Origin: DSQQ01 sp964443075
GTDB lineage: Bacteria; Chloroflexota; Anaerolineae; 4572-78; J111
Assembly (NCBI GenBank): GCA_964443075.1
Contig: CAYUCB010000437.1
Span: 1-6,044, forward strand
Direction of reading: 5' to 3'
Length of the DNA stretch: 6,044 nt
A program made the translations under genes and the position numbers. Of the stretch, positions 4,860 through 6,044 are shown one piece after another (position 1 is the stretch's first letter; every line of letters starts with the position of its first letter). The notes under the pieces are model-generated. The model saw only the letters and a list, made by a program, of their open reading frames with translations. It did not search any database and was not told the DNA's origin.

Positions 4860-5003
4860 CCAGCAATTCCAAATTTGAACCATTCGGGGGAGAAGAGGCT
4901 CAAATTTATCTACTATTTAAGCCTTTAATCCCTAGTATGCCTCGATTTTTAGGTCAATGTGGGACGGCAGGTTGAACAAAATTGCCATATTTGGAATTGC
5001 TGG
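4860..5003. mobile_element. 144-bp element with 15-bp terminal inverted repeats (MITE candidate)
   Basis: CCAGCAATTCCAAAT (4860-4874) is the exact reverse complement of 4989-5003. The 114 bases between the arms hold no reading frame. ATTGCCAT occurs as a direct repeat just outside the left arm (4851-4858) and just inside the right arm (4981-4988). No clear target-site duplication flanks the element. It fills most of the gap between the end of the secreted-protein gene and the phosphatase promoter. Its arms could instead form a long hairpin acting on transcript ends. Only one copy is in the window, so mobility is unproven. Confidence 0.5.
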
Positions 5004-5029
5004 TTTTAAGCGCGACTTAGGTTAGTTGC

Positions 5030-6044
5030 TCAGTTCAAATCAAGAGGAAAAACCTCGCCGGCGGCAATATCCAATTCATAGGCATTGATGGCGTAATCGC
5101 CGCCGGGGGAGTGTCCATTCAGGATGTAGTGACCGGGATCGAGGATGAATTGATGAGCCGTACCGGGCGGGATAACTTGAGAGGTGTTGGTTGGCCCGAT
5201 TACGTCAATCACAAAGTCTACGCCAGTATTGTTCTTAAAAATGAACAACCCTTTACCTGCCGGGGCAACTGGGCCAGCCGGGGCCGGTGGCACGGTAGGT
5301 TGCGGGGGCGGAGTCGGTTCGGCGGGGGCGTCGGGGGCCTCAACCGGCACAGCGGCGATGGCGGCATCTGAGTCAACGGAGTAGCTGCCAATTATTTCCG
5401 ACCAGGTGGGCTGCATTTCATCATAAGCAAAGGTGGCAAAATAAAGTACAAAAGCGGCGGTATCGCGCTGTTCAAAAATGAAGTCGGCATCACCTTTGCC
5501 ATCGGCGCTATCAAACTCAACGGCTACAAAAATACTGTCATCATCCAACGTTTTTCGTTCCAGAGTTTTGTAATCGCTGGCAAACGCCCCCATGAATCTT
5601 TCCATAAAACCGTCAATAAATTCGTCCATCGCTTTTTCGCTAAAAACAACACCGGGGTTGGTAAAGGCCGCGCCCACCACCGAGGTGTTGTCGCCAAACG
5701 AGGCGCTGGTATCGTCGCTGGCAATCTCTTCAAAACTTTCTGGCACCCCAAAGGTAAAAGCGCTTGAAGGGTGGGTATAAGGCTCATCCTTAAAGGGTAA
5801 CGCTTCCGCTTTGGGTTCTTCAGTTACAGCCGCCTCTTCGGTGAGCTGCACCCCAGCCAGGGAGTCGCCAGCCGTACTGGCTTGTTCGGTGGGTTCGGCG
5901 CTGGCTTCTTTGGTTGGCTCGGCAGTGGGTTCAGGTTTCGGGGTAGCGGTAGGTTTAGGTTTGGGGGTAGCGGTCGGCTCTTCGGTCGGGGTGGCGGTCG
6001 CCTTCCTGCGCCTGGAGCATGCCGAGCTGGAGCCAGACGATCGG
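5030..6044 (-). CDS. Secreted/lipoprotein-like protein with PsbP-like domain, 5' end missing
   Basis: The frame is open from the stop at 5030 to the window edge (337 residues visible), so the true start lies beyond 6044. A GTG at 5851-5849 is an internal Val codon rather than a convincing start, because the low-complexity linker continues upstream in the same frame. Order of parts: a Thr/Pro/Glu/Lys linker with TATPKPKP and TATPKPEP units (codons at about 5912-6001), then a PsbP/Mog1-like globular region from YTHPSSAFTFGVPESF to IGSYSV. After that come a second linker rich in Pro and Ala, and a C-terminal beta-rich domain from GLFIFKNNTG to the end that contains IPPGT and LDPGHYILNG. Such linkers mark extracytoplasmic proteins in Chloroflexota-like bacteria. 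No function can be assigned. The signal peptide or lipobox is not in view. The family assignment of the middle domain is by pattern only. Confidence 0.8.
   Translation of the reverse strand, partial: RSSGSSSACSRRRKATATPTEEPTATPKPKPTATPKPEPTAEPTKEASAEPTEQASTAGDSLAGVQLTEEAAVTEEPKAEALPFKDEPYTHPSSAFTFGVPESFEEIASDDTSASFGDNTSVVGAAFTNPGVVFSEKAMDEFIDGFMERFMGAFASDYKTLERKTLDDDSIFVAVEFDSADGKGDADFIFEQRDTAAFVLYFATFAYDEMQPTWSEIIGSYSVDSDAAIAAVPVEAPDAPAEPTPPPQPTVPPAPAGPVAPAGKGLFIFKNNTGVDFVIDVIGPTNTSQVIPPGTAHQFILDPGHYILNGHSPGGDYAINAYELDIAAGEVFPLDLN

Overview
The window holds five protein genes separated by intergenic gaps that are unusually rich in small palindromic repeats. The balanced base composition, the Thr-Ala-Thr-Pro/Lys-Pro linker of a secreted protein at the right edge, and the split CYTH/CHAD gene pair would fit a Chloroflexota (Anaerolineae-like) bacterium. 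That placement is an impression from protein style, not proof. There is no rRNA, tRNA, transposase or cas gene.

Left part (1-403): non-coding. A U-tailed hairpin (54-93) probably ends transcription arriving from the left. It is followed by a good sigma-70-type promoter (105-133) and two abutting palindromic repeats (153-244 and 244-337). An AT-rich stretch with TTAA(C/A) motifs spaced 10-11 bases apart then leads into the first gene. Genes 404-1063 (CYTH domain) and 1056-2390 (CHAD domain with an added N-terminal helix-turn-helix) overlap by 8 bases and form a two-gene operon. CYTH and CHAD domains are commonly linked to triphosphate/polyphosphate biology. The operon ends at a strong bidirectional terminator (2409-2443).

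Middle (2444-2767): a repeat cluster between convergent genes. It holds a second copy of the 244-337 repeat, here with a perfect 24-bp stem. It also holds two identical 28-nt palindromic repeats 32 nt apart and a degenerate inverted third copy. The geometry resembles a minimal CRISPR, but the inverted copy and the hairpins inside the spacers point to a REP/MITE-like family.

Right part, all on the minus strand. A two-S1-domain RNA-binding protein (2768-3637) has a near-consensus promoter (3803-3831) and a leader of about 160 nt carrying a 9-bp hairpin. A MITE-like inverted repeat (3852-3958) is related to 153-244. An inositol-monophosphatase-family enzyme (3970-4803) has a probable leaderless promoter and an Asn at a usual metal-ligand Asp position. 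A 144-bp element with 15-bp terminal inverted repeats follows (4860-5003). Last comes the 3' part of a secreted or lipid-anchored protein (5030 to the window end), with a Pro/Thr linker, a PsbP-like domain and a C-terminal beta domain.

The coding content is ordinary. The points most worth a second look are the intergenic repeat families and the HTH-CHAD fusion.
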